A stretch of 64,000 nt of DNA from Vanessa cardui (taxonomy: Eukaryota; Arthropoda; Insecta; Lepidoptera; Nymphalidae), in contig NC_061130.1 in NCBI RefSeq assembly GCF_905220365.1, positions 6,083,501-6,147,500 of the forward strand, read 5' to 3'. Below, piece by piece: positions 13,401 to 24,494 of the stretch. Position numbers and translations under genes: made by a program. How positions within the stretch are numbered: the stretch's first letter is position 1; each line of letters opens with the position of its first letter. Under the pieces are notes generated by a model. The model was not told the origin of the DNA and did not search any database. It saw nothing but the letters and a program-made list of their open reading frames with translations.

Positions 13401-16400
13401 ATACATTTGTGAGATAGAATAATTTAGTAAATGGAAAAACGCACTTAATACATTACCTGAATTGATCATATAAAACAGCGTTATAAATATACTAAGCACA
13501 ATTTCATTACGCAAATGAGATTTGCATTTCGTAATTCGTTAGAAATGTTTCAAGAAGATGATTTTTTTTAAGTCGTTTTAATAGAACTTTTATGAAAGGG
13601 AAATAATTTTGTGATTCATATTTTTAGTATTTAAGTTTTGTACATTACAACGAATAAGTGATATTGCTTCTATAATTTTAATTCAATTGCATTAACTTTA
13701 TTCTATATGAAATAGTCATTTATATAGAATTTACTAGTTGCCTAACCTAACCTAACTAGGCATCGGCTTCATGTTGTAGTAAAAGTTTCACTTTCTTTCC
13801 AATAAATGAAATTTATGGAACATAATTGTCTAGTTGACAGATATTTCCTGATGTCTAAATATCTGCATACATATTTCCCACAATTGTTATTATTTTATAA
13901 AAGATGTTGGCGAACTTGCATATGTGCTATCTGGTATATGGTCACCACCGCCCAAAAACTAGGACGTCAAAAATTTATTAGCGATAATATATAATTGTAT
14001 TTTTTATCACTAATGACAATGTTTAACCATGCTTATATGTTATCGAAAATTTTTGGATGAAAACTCGGCTTCGATCGGGTAAAATAAGGAAAATTATACA
14101 AATCAAAAAACAATTATATTAACTACCGACCCCTGCACGAAATTATTTTTGAACGCACCTGTATACATCAAACATGGCCGTCTGTTGAATTGTCGTGTCA
14201 TCGAACTTCATGGATTTAATATCGAAATATCTCGATTATATGAATTTTGTGAATCGACTAAAAAATCATTATTTTTAACGAATCATAATTATGGATAGGT
14301 TTAGATCGATTCTGTGGTAACCCTATACAAAATTATTAATATATGTTAAACGAGTTAATGATATCTACAGAAAAATGTAAAAGAAGATACGGTTAGAAAA
14401 ATGTTATCCTTTATGTTATAATTGTTAGATAACGTCCGACAGAGAATTATGGAAGGAGAGGACAAGTTACGCCGACCCCAAATAAAATTGGGATAACGGC
14501 AGGAGAATGATAATGATGATTAAACGAGTTATTACCGACTAAGATTTTGCCGACCCGAATATAAGATTTGATTTCAATAATCTTCTAAAAACTTCTCAAC
14601 ATTGAGGTTAGTATTCTCCAAGCATCTATTTTCTATCGCTTTCATTTCTTATCTCATATGATCGGATGTTCTTTCATGCATGTTTTCAAGTTTTTCCGTT
14701 TAATCAACATCATTTTATTTTTTTAACATTTATGCGTGAAATGAAATGTCTTCATTGTCTGCACATAATGATTGCGTGTTTGTATTATGTGCGTGTGATC
14801 ATATGTTTTCTTCGTGGGATAAAAATTATAAAAAAATCTACAAATATATGAAAATACAATAGCAGCTATTTTGCAATCACCAGCAACAACAGCATTTAAT
14901 AGTTTATACTTAAATATTTATTCATTTACTTTGGACAGGTTTTTTGGATATTTCGGGCTACTGATATAAGGCGTGCGCTTTCATTTCAGGTTTTAGTTAA
15001 TATTTATACTATGTTGTAATTGAACGTTTAAAAATGCGCAATCAATTATATAAAGCTATCATAGAGATTTCGATTGTGTAAGAGTTGAGAGTCTTCTAAA
15101 AATATTTCAAACGAACGAGAATTCGAATTTTTTATTTGGACACGACCGGGCCCACGCTATGCACTACCTACCTTTTTTCGAAGCGTTTCGTCATTTTTTA
15201 ACCGACTTCTAAAAAAAGGAGGTTATCAGTTCAACTTGTATGTATGTAACATTGTTAGAATGTGAATGAATGATCGATTTAGGCTTCCAAGCACGTGTGC
15301 TAAATTTTATAAGTATATACTTGTCTATAAGTTTCTAGAAAACTAAAAGTTGTATTGAGATGATCATTTTTAATCTAAGTTAGGTACACTCCAACTTAGG
15401 TAACAGTGCAAGTTTCATTGAAATCGGTTGAGTAGTTTTTTAGATTTAATTTTTTATCTTTAGTTTACTAGCTGTTTCTAATTTCGAAGTCGGTTTCATA
15501 TTTTTATAAATTATTTTAACTTTAGCTATAACTAGTGTGTTCCATGAGATGGAAATAAATAAATTAATACATTAAACATTATTTAACAACTATTGCCAAT
15601 AACATTTGTAAGCAGCCAAACAATTATTATTCCTAGCGATTGCAACCGTGTGTTCGCCATTGTTTATTATCGGAAGGTTTATAATATACTTCAACTATAC
15701 TTATCATTTTAATAGTCTAATAAAAAATTCCAATAATAATTAAACCATAATCTAGGACTCATTTACATCAGTAATTACAGTATGATAAAAATGTTGACTT
15801 AGGACTTGGGGGAAAGTTTATGAATAAAAAAATCATAACAAAATTAAAAGTTTGTAAACTCCGAGTAAACTCTTCGTTTACGCCTGAAGTAGTGTCAGTA
15901 TTGATAGACAATTTGAGCCTTCTATCATCTACATCATTTATTACTACACAAGTTAATTATTGGATACTTTAGGAGTATTTTTTGTATCAGTAAAAATAGT
16001 AAAACTATAATATTGCTTAATACGGTTTTAGCGATGGTCTGTAATGGGAGTTTGGTTAATTCTTAATAAGCAATATGACGGGTACTTTGTTTAGTTCTTG
16101 CATTCAACTATCAAGATCTGATAAGTATATATAACATATAATTACTACCAAGACAAAGTAACTGGCAAAATTTATTATAAATTTAATATCAAACATACAT
16201 ATAAACAAATCAGTGATTTAAAAAAGGAGATTTTTTTTGTACCCTTAGCATCAGGTACCTGTAAACTGACCGGCGACCCCACGTAGCAGGTATACCTTAT
16301 TAGTATGTATACTCGTACATTACTTATCCTATCACGTTTTATTTCTAAAACATTAAGAAACGTGTTGCGGCTCTGTCCTCTTGGACTTTTATGACAATGC

Positions 16401-17999
16401 AAATTCATAGACAAAAAATGCCGGCTTGAGCTTCAGGTAGCAGATTCAGGTGTGTAAGGTTTGAAAATTTTAAAGTTTGTGTGGAGTTGTTTGTTTATAA
16501 GTTATTTTTTTTTATGGTATAGGTTGGTGGACGAGCAGATGGGCCACCTGATGGTAAGTGGTCACCATCACCCATAGACAATGACACTGTAAGAAATATT
16601 AACTATTCCTTACATCGTCAGTGTGCCATCAACCTTGGGAACTAAGTTGTTATGTCCCTTGTGCCTGCAGTTACACTGGCTCACTCACCCTTCGAACCGG
16701 AACACAACAATACTGAGTAATGTTACTTGGCGGTAGAATAACTGATGAGTGGGTGGTACCTACCCAGACGGGCTTGCACAAAGCCCTACCACCAAGTAAA
16801 AAAAGTTATACATTAAGGAACAATAAGTATTATGTTTAAACAAGGGGTCATTAAAACAAAATATTTTAAAATTGAGACCAGTTAGATACGAGGTAATAAT
16901 TTTGACGCGAACGGTAAAATGTACGCAATTCTGATTGTGTTGCAATTTTGACGATATCTTATTAATTATAGTAAAAACTTCAATAAAAACCGTGGCTAAA
17001 GTATATACATTCAGCATATTGATCACTTTTTAAAATTGCAAATTTTCGAGCTGATAAACGCGATATTCCCTTAATTAATTATTTAAATTGAAATTAAAAT
17101 ATTTTAACGAAATGGTACCAATGACGATAGTATTCCAATTTTTTACAAAAATCTGAACAAAAAGTACTCGTCTATTGTAACGTGCTCAGTCTCATAGCTC
17201 ACATTTTGTATCATTCGTGTAGTGTATTTCGAAAAATAAAATAAAGACAACAATTTTTATTACGGTCATTTTTTATTATACAAGGTTTATTCCATTGTAT
17301 ATAAGGAAATAAAATTGTCTTTATTTTGTTGTTATTTTATGTAATAGTAAAAACACCTATATTTTGATAAATAACTGTAAATAATGCCACTATAGTTACG
17401 ACGCATGAATATTCATAAAATAATTCAATCCCGCGCAAATATCAATAATATTTTAATGTGCTTTTTATTAATTTTATGTACGGTGGTGAAGGATAACATC
17501 CTGATGGAATCTGTATGTATCCAAAACCAGAACGAACTCTCTTTGTAAAACCAGAATATACTGAAGTATATTCTGATTGAAGATTTGAAAATCTTCAAAT
17601 AAAAATAAGGAGATCTTACTCCCTCAGTGCCAATATATGTTACTTATGTACAAACGTTTTAGCTCAAGGGAATATTTTAAAATACTTACCAAATATTATT
17701 GTAAGGAATTTCACCCTATTAGTTAAAATAAGATACGCTCCATAAATCGTCACTAAGTGTAACGATAGTTGCGCTAATAAATCCGGCCACTTTATTCGGG
17801 ATCTGAATTCCATCGCTTCATATTTAGCTATATCAAAGTCTGTATCACTGTTTGTATCATCACTAGTATCCTTTCTTAGTAATGTATTATTATTTTCAAA
17901 CTTCTTTTCATCGTTTATTTTGTAGTCGTTATCCATAAAGTGGAGTTCTTTATCCAAATCCATGGTGATCATTTTATAATGCTGGACTGTCGGCGCCAT
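7316..17999 (-). CDS. Acyl-CoA desaturase, six coding exons
   Basis: An integral ER-membrane di-iron enzyme that inserts a double bond into fatty acyl-CoA using cytochrome b5 and oxygen. In moths, relatives make sex-pheromone precursors; others serve general lipid metabolism. Joining the six exons gives 1128 nt, exactly 376 codons including the stop (375 residues). Visible features: a hydrophilic N-terminus of about 70 residues; a first membrane segment near 71-93; histidine box I HRLWSH (120-125); box II HRVHH (157-161); hydrophobic segments near 219-240 and 245-265; NSFAH, giving the conserved N-x3-H (267-271); signature KSVE (283-286); box III HNYHH (300-304). The length matches the family (about 330-380). 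From memory, KSVE names a lepidopteran desaturase clade, so substrate and bond position cannot be read from sequence. The start ATG has A at -3 and G at +4. Introns are about 5.0, 2.3, 0.28, 0.9 and 1.1 kb. An upstream non-coding exon is possible. Confidence 0.93.
8142..8443 (+). mobile_element. tRNA-derived SINE, (GTT)n tail
   Basis: Near-complete SINE. The tRNA-like head carries an A box (tggcccagtggttagaac) and a B box (gggttcaaaccca); then a conserved body (cgtgaggaaacctgcatgtg, ggtggaatatgttccaaacc) and a GTT tail. An imperfect target duplication starting tattacatatc lies at 8125 and 8444. It sits in desaturase intron 5, antisense to the gene. It resembles Metulj-type butterfly SINEs (from memory). 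This copy serves as the reference for the family below. Confidence 0.93.
8525..8694 (-). CDS. Desaturase exon 5 (box III)
   Basis: Acceptor ggtttcctcag|ATTTATC, with the AG from exon 4 completing Arg. It carries the signature KSVE, then ALGEGWHNYHHVFPWDYRTS (box III) and FAKIGWAYD. Donor T|gtaaga follows WAYD. If the donor is skipped, the frame runs on for ten residues to a TAA at 8493, losing the GDGS tail. I prefer the spliced version because it restores the family C-terminus. Confidence 0.92.
9479..9565 (+). repeat. LINE 3' UTR fragment in intron 4
   Basis: Starts ggtggtagcttcacttaatt and ends in ttttgattttgatt, matching the 3' UTR at 1957-2050. It is a severely 5'-truncated LINE insertion in desaturase intron 4, in the opposite orientation to the gene. 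Confidence 0.85.
9595..9780 (-). CDS. Desaturase exon 4
   Basis: Found by splice phase. Acceptor cattcacag|ATTCTT follows the CA left by exon 3 and makes Gln, then FFIPLFILLNVVLPIVIP. It contains two hydrophobic segments and VNSFAHLCGNKPYD, equivalent to the family's VNSAAHKYGDKPYD, including the conserved N-x3-H. The donor is AG|gttaca, phase 2. Confidence 0.92.
9911..10003 (+). repeat. SINE 3' fragment in intron 3
   Basis: Only the last third of the (GTT)n-tailed SINE remains (agcgtggtggta, ccttctcctcaaagggagag, ggctgtta). It fills much of the 278-base intron 3 of the desaturase. Confidence 0.75.
10059..10270 (-). CDS. Desaturase exon 3 (box II)
   Basis: Acceptor atttccag|AAAGAC in phase 0. 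It carries DHRVHHKYSETVADPH (box II) and RRGFWFAHVGWLFL. It ends RLQR plus CA before the donor gtatgt. The start position is fixed by phase with exon 2, the end by phase with exon 4. Confidence 0.93.
11446..11590 (+). repeat. Probable LINE 3' fragment
   Basis: A block with cattgcctccactggtgaca, ggatcggaattgcgattc and gccaccattccacgcggtca that I recognise from memory as a frequent dispersed sequence in Lepidoptera, probably a LINE terminus. It is denser in GC than the surrounding intron 2. The exact LINE family is uncertain. Confidence 0.45.
11970..12248 (-). CDS. Unidentified 92-residue ORF in intron 2
   Basis: Open frame on the same strand as the desaturase, inside its intron 2. The protein is mixed and not low-complexity (for example GSEYWSQLYELTSHHCRAYS), unlike the other random AT-rich frames here. 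AATAAA-type hexamers follow within about 20 bases of the stop. No domain was recognised. It could be a nested gene, a processed relic or chance. Confidence 0.22.
   Translation of the reverse strand: MLRIPCKTRNWEFLFIFIRQNNTTTLDKIIQEDKLLIKQGSEYWSQLYELTSHHCRAYSNDVNVLNTNGLYVYYAMLRNCLYKQQEKMLILK
12544..12674 (-). CDS. Desaturase exon 2 (box I)
   Basis: Acceptor ttcacacag|CTATTGG: the G from exon 1 plus CT makes Ala. It carries GFGITAGVHRLWSHRAYKAR (box I) and ends ITGQ before the donor gtgagt, phase 0. Confidence 0.93.
12868..12935 (-). repeat. Remnant of dispersed repeat
   Basis: Reads ggtaaacacttactgacagg then cggtcattagc on the plus strand. This is a decayed, inverted version of the start of the repeat at 16517-16798. 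Confidence 0.45.
14425..14523 (+). repeat. RTE-like LINE 3' tail
   Basis: Contains cgccgaccccaaataaaatt then gggataacggcaggagaatg and a short run of TGA/TGATGA units. From memory this is the usual end of RTE-type LINEs in Lepidoptera. There is no upstream ORF. Confidence 0.55.
15197..15510 (+). repeat. Old dispersed repeat, ccgacttc type
   Basis: Starts aaccgacttctaaaaaaagg and ends near gaagtcggttt, with a conserved inner phrase tttcattgaaatcggttgag. It shares its start with 34548. The matching ends in opposite orientation suggest a foldback or DNA element, which is uncertain. Confidence 0.45.
16517..16798 (+). repeat. Lepidopteran dispersed repeat, well preserved
   Basis: Starts ataggttggtggacgagcag, runs through ggtaagtggtcaccatcacc, and ends ggcttgcacaaagccctacc. 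It is a short interspersed repeat common in butterfly genomes, of a type I cannot assign firmly (SINE or MITE). A decayed copy interrupted by a SINE lies at 42950-43426. Confidence 0.7.
17690..17999 (-). CDS. Desaturase exon 1 (N-terminus)
   Basis: Starts MAPTVQ, like many lepidopteran desaturases (MAPN...), and ends IIF plus one G at a strong donor g|gtaagt. It contains WPDLLAQLSLHLVTIYGAYL, equivalent to the family's first membrane segment. The 70-residue Asp/Glu/Asn-rich lead is long and poorly conserved. A second ATG at codon 10 is a possible alternative start. Confidence 0.88.
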
Positions 18000-19342
18000 G
18001 CTGCTGTATATTTTTTGCGAGAGATAGATTTCGAAAGTTTGAATGGTTCGCGTCGAATATTGTCACTCGTTTCATTAGCAGTTAACAGTGTTTGGAATCT
18101 GTGGAAAAAGATTAAAAATCATTAAAATTTTGGAGCGACTATTATGGGTATGTGAACTATAATTGAATTTAAAGTATACATATACTATTTTTATTTATAA
18201 ATGGCGGAAGTGCAAATGAGCAACCTAATTAGTGGTCACCATTAATAAAAAAGTCTTAGCATAGCGTAAATCTATGTGTATGTATCTATGTATCTACGGA
18301 ACTGATAAAATTTGTCATAGAGATACATGATCTACATAGTGTTCGGCACAGAGATTTTGATTTTTATTCCGAAATTCTGCATGAAACTCCCTTCTTAGCC
18401 AAACACGTAGGTGAAACTGCAAGGGGAGGCGAATATGGAAACTATTACTGTGTAACAATAAATCGTTGTATATATGTCGCAATTATATATTACTGTTTGC
18501 GTGTGATGTGTAGGGCAATATAATAAATATTGCATGTAAAGTCCGAATTACAAATTGATTTTAAAACTCTGTAGTTAACGAATACATGATGTTTTTCTGA
18601 ATATTTAAGTCGATAAAATGTTTTTAATAGACGCCGTCACGAAGCCTGCCTGAATAAGTGACTAATGACCAAAGCAGATCGATAACACTGTTATACACAA
18701 CAAGATATTGTAAAAATACATATTATACGTACCACATAAAATAAGAAATTAAATGTATCGTACATAATAGTGAGTGTGTTATTGATATATTTTTCTAACT
18801 AGCCCGCATAATTACTTTTAAATTATTTAGTAAATTAAATTTAGTAAAATAAAAAAAAAGATTTTAGTCAATATATGCTATGCTGTTCATTTATTTTTTA
18901 TATGTATCTAGCTATTATAAGTAATCCATCACGACTTTGGTTGGTATGAGGGCCCACATTATAATCGTTTGTATTTAAGGACAAACGTTAAAAGAAAATA
19001 TTGTCTTTTGGGTGAGAAACGTTCTCGAGCTATGCATAACATCTCGCCAAAGATTCTTCATAATCATATGAATGATTTAGGAACGCATAAAATACAAACA
19101 CAGATGCAATCATTTTAATTAATATTGTTGAAGTAGATATAAGTATCTCCAAGGAGCGTGCAAATAGTCAGAAGTGAACTGAATTGAATTGCCAAATAAC
19201 TTCGATATAGAACGATTATACGCGAGTTTTCGGCCGGGACTTCCCACGCATTTGTGAAGGGGGTGGAGGGAGGCAAGTGTTGCATATATAAATATTTTCC
19301 GGGATAAAATAGCCTATGCTATTCGGGACTCTAATCCGGGCC

Positions 19343-19370
19343 GAATTTTGTTCAGATCTGAACAAAATTC
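19343..19370. repeat. 28-bp perfect palindrome
   Basis: The half-site gaattttgttcaga is followed directly by its exact reverse complement, with no spacer. It follows a phrase (gggataaaatagcctatg) often seen in lepidopteran repeats, so it may be a junction within an old element. Confidence 0.75.
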
Positions 19371-20863
19371 AGCACAGCTGAACAGTCTATCCGTTAAAAT
19401 TTTCCTATTTATTCTAATTATTGAAACATATGCTAGATATATTTTAACTATTCATATATTAATATTACAGCCTAAATATCAACCTATTCGAACACAGAGC
19501 GGTGACAGTATCGGTTTGGTGACTGTCTTCATTAAAGCAATTACAGACCCGTTGTGAACATATTTTTGTCATAGTTGTATAGCCATTATTCGGTGGGCCT
19601 GTTGTTGCGAGCCCGGCTAAATGTCAATAACGCAAAATACGTAATTACAAGCCATCGCGATCACGGCGTGCGTGACGCGACTCGATAGCAACTGTTTTAA
19701 TTGTGTTACGTTCCGGGAAAGAGCAGAATAAACTTTACTAATAGTTGCGGTTTTTCCTACTTTTCATAATCCCATGACATTTCATTCATAATGCACTATT
19801 CTCAGTATACGAATTTATTATTTAGAATGCGTATAGCTGGAAATATTTTAGACCCAGACTTGATTAGCTACCTGAAGTAGGAAAGTTTATAGCACTTTCC
19901 TCCTTCCAAAGCCTCTAGAACTCAAAGGTAGGTAGGTTCATAAAATAATACCCGAATACCTGTTATTATATATTTTCTTTAAATTGTAATAATCAGAAAC
20001 TCGTTCAAAATAAAAAAAAACTGTGAAGTTTAAAATGTTTAAGATTAAGTTCCTTTTTAGGATCAACAATTTTCTGGTTTATTGTTTTGATAAGTAAAGT
20101 AAGTTAAGGTAGTAAGGCTTAGTCAACGTTGGCTATGTAGGCTTACCAAAATATTTATTGGATATAGCACCGTCATATTTCAGCCATTTCGTAAAATATA
20201 TTTACAAATTAAAAAACAAAACATCCTAGTTTGCTGCTCTTTCTATTAGTGATATCCGTAGAGAGGGTAAGCGGATTTACAAACAGAGGCAACAAAACCT
20301 TTTTTATAAACCTTTTTTCTTTGTTATAAAATTGTGAAATACATAACTATTTACATCATAAAGTTATATACTTATTAAATTTTAATATTTTAGCTCTCTA
20401 TGAAGAAAAATATTGTAATTTATGATAAGATATCATACCTGCTTTTATTAATGCATTCGTATTTTGTAATACAAACAATATTATTCATAAAACTAGATAT
20501 TCTTATCTTGACACAAATTAAAAGTAAAACAGTCGCATTTAAATTACTAGTGATAAGGAAACGTTTTTAGACAATTATTTTATTGTTTAAGAATAAACTC
20601 TTGATAGAGATCCAATTTATTCTTAAACATTAAAATAATTGTACCAAATTTAATTTGTATAAAAGGTAGAATATAGTTTCATTTATTTTATTCAGAATCT
20701 AACAATATTTATTTTTAAATATAATTGAAAACTACTGAGAATTGAAAGAACGTTTCAGGCATAAGTTTAACTGTACGTTACGTGGAGTCTGAAATAATAA
20801 GTCTGAGGCTGGAAAGGATTGCAAGGTCCCCTAACTTTTAATTCCGGATAGTATTATAATGGG

Positions 20864-20929
20864 TACTGGATTTGAGCTTGGTCTAAAAAAACTTTACTAA
20901 GTTTTTTAGACCAAGACTCAAATCCAGTA
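20864..20929. repeat. 66-bp hairpin
   Basis: Two arms of about 31 bases, the left beginning tactggatttgag, pair with only two single-base bulges around a loop of 4-5 bases. It may be a microRNA-like or foldback structure. Confidence 0.75.
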
Positions 20930-21836
20930 AATGTAAAACATTTCAAAGCGAGTCCAGAATCAGTATTAAGCACGAAATTACAAAAAATAAATCTCCTTTC
21001 AGGGATTTCTTCGTGAGGACAATGATAAGGATAGCATCCTGCATTATGCACTTTAGAACATGCTATGTGTGCTGTGCTCTGTTAAAGAGAGTTCCTCGGA
21101 TTCGCCTGTGAATACTTTATTTAGGTTGTATTACAAAATGTCTTATAACTTAGCTATTTAGTGAGTTATTTTCATTGGATATTATTTTTAGTTAATTTTG
21201 TGGGAATTTTAAAGAGCGACCTATATATAGTACGAATTCGTTTAGGTTCGAATACGAATTTCCACCAGCGTCCTTTCTGGGCATTTTATTTCGGTTGCTT
21301 TGGAATAAATTCCTACTTGTTATGCATTTTTGGAAAGCTAAGCAAACGGTTATGTTTTAAATAATCTGCAGAACAAGTTTCATAATGGCGTATTAATGTT
21401 TAAATATTGATTAATATTCAGTGTTTAATCAAATTTTGAAGTTGTATTTTTAACAAATTTTAAAAAAAAGCTAAAAGCTTGTAACTCAAAAATGGTTAAT
21501 TTTTGCACAATGCATATGGGGGTTCAAATGATTGCAAATAGTCACCTCTATTACCTCGTAACGGATATACCTCGAATTACCAATAACCCTGTAACATATT
21601 AATAATGCAAATCATTTTCACTATTTTGTATATATGTTGGAACCAGTTTATAATACGAAATGTATTTATTAAGTTAAAAGTATTTGTCCGATTGATAAAA
21701 ATATTTCAAAATATAATTTAAATATTCATACATAATTACGAATAATTTAAATTTTAACAGAAATATCGTTAAATATAATTCGATAGAATTGGGAATTCGA
21801 TTAATCTTTTATTATCACAGTATTATGTATATAATA

Positions 21837-21911
21837 CATACATTCATACACACATACATACATACACACACATACATAAATAAATACGTACCTACATACA
21901 TACATACATAT
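21837..21911. repeat. (CATA)n microsatellite
   Basis: Imperfect CATA/CACA tetranucleotide repeats, about 75 bases. Confidence 0.85.
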
Positions 21912-22683
21912 GTTAAGCACATATGTATCGACAAACATAAAAAAAATGCTTTTTTGATGTTTGTCACATGAGTTTTAGCTTTTTCTTTGTTTTTAACTAC
22001 AAAAAATCTTGTTACTATTACAGTTTTTCTTTTTTCGGAACACAGTCTAGAAAAACAACAAATAGATTCTTATCAACATAAATAAAAATAAAAATATAAA
22101 TTCAAATTAAATCATTTGAAACTCAACTTCATCGCTAAGGTCTATGATCCATTTTTTATATTATATATAATAAATATATAATAAATTCCATTTTCATTCA
22201 AGTATCTTTAGGCAAGATACATATTTTTTCTGGCGCAACGATCAATTGAAATATAACAATGCCAACTATAATAATAAAATGAGTAACGGCAGAAAAACAA
22301 ACAATACTGTTCGTTTACCTTTAACTGTTAATATTTTCACTTCATTTTTGTGTGTCCTTGACCGTTCCTGTTGTTGATATTCAAGCAATAAATCTTAGTC
22401 ATGATATTATTTTAATAAGATCTTTAATATTTGTAAGCGTTACTAAGTTGGTGAGTACGGGAACATGAGCATTATTAAACTTTGTTTACTCAGAAAAGTA
22501 TTTAAGAAAATATTTACTTTATGTGTTTTGTACAATTATCAAAATTATGAATGCCGAGATTAATAACACTCATGTCAAGTAGAATTTTAAAAAAGCAATC
22601 GTAAACAAATGATGTTTCTATAACTCATTTTAATAAAGCATTAAGTAGTAGAGTAATGGTTAAAGCAGTACCATCACCACCAC

Positions 22684-22802
22684 CATGTCATCATCATCAT
22701 CATCAACAGCCTATTTTTGTCCACTGTTGGACATAGGCCTCTCCCAGTGTAAGAGTAGCCGGAGAAAGACCACAGTGGCGTGCACTGGGAGAGACCACCA
22801 TG
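22684..22802 (+). repeat. Dispersed repeat after (CAT)n
   Basis: A short CAT trinucleotide run leads into gcctatttttgtccactgtt then ggacataggcctctcccag, a phrase widespread in Lepidoptera. It is probably the end of a non-LTR element or SINE. Confidence 0.5.
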
Positions 22803-22934
22803 TATATAATACATATATTATAAACAGTATGGAACACATTATACATATTATAGGACAATGTATATATATAATATTGTCGTTCTTATGTTTAACGGACGTG
22901 TACTTGCCAATATTTTATGTCTTTAATTTTATAC

Positions 22935-22936
<2 letters not shown>

Positions 22937-23007
<71 letters not shown>
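22937..23007. repeat. (AT)n microsatellite
   Basis: About 35 uninterrupted AT dinucleotides. The long Ile-Tyr frame across it is an artefact. Confidence 0.95.
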
Positions 23008-23009
<2 letters not shown>

Positions 23010-23011
<2 letters not shown>

Positions 23012-24177
23012 ATTTTGAGCATGATTTTGTTGTAAGCAATTTGAAAACACTTCATAATACCTTAGTTTAGAACGAATATAGTTTCAAGTATTTTCTAGTT
23101 CCACCATTGATTTATTTCTTACGATATTCAATAAACGAATCTGCGATGCGATAGTGTAGTCTCATTATTACAAAATATCTACGCTGCTGTTCAAAGCACA
23201 CACAAAATCAAATTTCACCAATAAAATTTTTGGACTAGATGTTAAAGGTTTCACGTTTGTCAGTTGGGTGTGAGCAAACTGTTAGTTTTCAGTATATAGA
23301 ATAACCGCAATCATCTTGATGTCGTGATATTCTGGTTTGCCAAGGACGATTAAGTAAACTCAATGTAGACTATTGGATTGGTCGTAAATTAAAAAAAAAC
23401 CTAAGAAACACACAGTGTGAAAGTGATTACATAAAACTGTTTAAAATATGTAAAATTCAACCTATTAGCTTGAAACATAATTACTGGGAGTAATCAACCG
23501 TGGCAATCAGGTGCATGTCTGACCTAGTGTATATTAATACCAAACACACGCCTAACAGCCGTTCGTACTAACAAGTACATTCTTTGTAAATAGAATTGTA
23601 TGTTATTACGGTGAATATAATTGAAGATAAAATTGAATAGTTTGTCGGTGATCATCAGACAAAAAAGCAATAAAATATATTTTAACGTAAAATAAAATAA
23701 TAAAACTTACATAAATTCTGGGACACACCTTATGGTTTTATGGATGTTCCATGATTCTACAGTGACAGTTTGTAGTTACACAGATTTATAGTAACCTAGA
23801 TACCGCATGTTCTTTAGATAGTATGAGATGATGGTAAATTTAGGTTTAATTCAATCCTGTAACGTAACCATTTGAAAAGCCTTTTAAAGCTTACTTAAAT
23901 GAAAAATATTTTGATTTTGAAAAACGAATAAGTCACCCCAGTCACACTTGAACATTATAATAGATGAATTTAATTAAGCCATTTTAGCAACAAACAAACT
24001 TTTGATAATATGGCAATACTTCATAGATTCAATTCAATATCCTACAAGAGTTTTAACGGCTTACAATGTCATAATTATTCGAATGCAAGTTAAATTAGCG
24101 CGTCAATTTTGTGCGTAGTACAATCTTAGTGGCACGCTAGGTCAGAGGATTTGTGGTATCTCGCCTACTCTAAGTCC
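23010..24177. other. Non-coding stretch
   Basis: No exon seen. A decayed LINE 3' tail (aaatattttgattttg) may be present at about 23868-23920. Confidence 0.4.
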
Positions 24178-24483
24178 AACACAACAACAACAAAAGCTTG
24201 TAAATTCTCTCTGCGGGGATAAAGGCCTCCTCTCTCTTTGAGGAGAAGGTTTGGAACATATTTCACCACGCTGTTCCAATGCGGGTTGGTGGAATACACA
24301 TGAGGCAGAATTTCTATGAAATTTGTCACATGCAGGTTTCCTCACGATGTTTTTCTTCACCACTGAGCACGAGATGAATTATAAAGACAAATTAAGCACA
24401 TGAATCAGCGGTGCTTGCCTGGGTTTGAACCCGCAATCATCGGTTAAGATGCACGCGTTCTAACCACTGGGCCATCTCGACTC
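24178..24483 (-). mobile_element. tRNA-derived SINE, (GTT)n tail
   Basis: Full-length copy of the SINE family, with head and B box at the high-coordinate end and a (GTT)n tail at the low end. It is flanked by an exact 11-bp target duplication actctaagtcc at 24167-24177 and 24484-24494, so the insertion is fairly young. Confidence 0.94.
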
Positions 24484-24494
24484 ACTCTAAGTCC

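Larger units (their letters stand above)
12675..17689 (-). other. Desaturase intron 1
   Basis: Five kilobases of AT-rich intron. Recognisable contents: a repeat remnant at 12868-12935, an RTE-like 3' tail at 14425-14523, an old repeat at 15197-15510 and a well-preserved dispersed repeat at 16517-16798. No additional exon with a desaturase motif was seen. Confidence 0.7.
18000..22680. other. Intergenic, upstream of the desaturase
   Basis: The promoter and any 5' non-coding exon of the desaturase should lie here, but no TATA box or exon could be singled out. It contains a 28-bp palindrome (19343-19370), a 66-bp hairpin (20864-20929) and a (CATA)n run (21837-21911). A short moderately GC-rich patch lies at about 19580-19690. 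Confidence 0.45.

Noticed and set aside
13740..13760. Telomere-like cctaacctaacctaac run
   Set aside because: The insect telomere unit is TTAGG (CCTAA); here the period is six and there are only about three units.
22685..23035. 116-codon frame ending in Ile-Tyr repeats
   Set aside because: It runs through an (AT)n microsatellite and a dispersed repeat.
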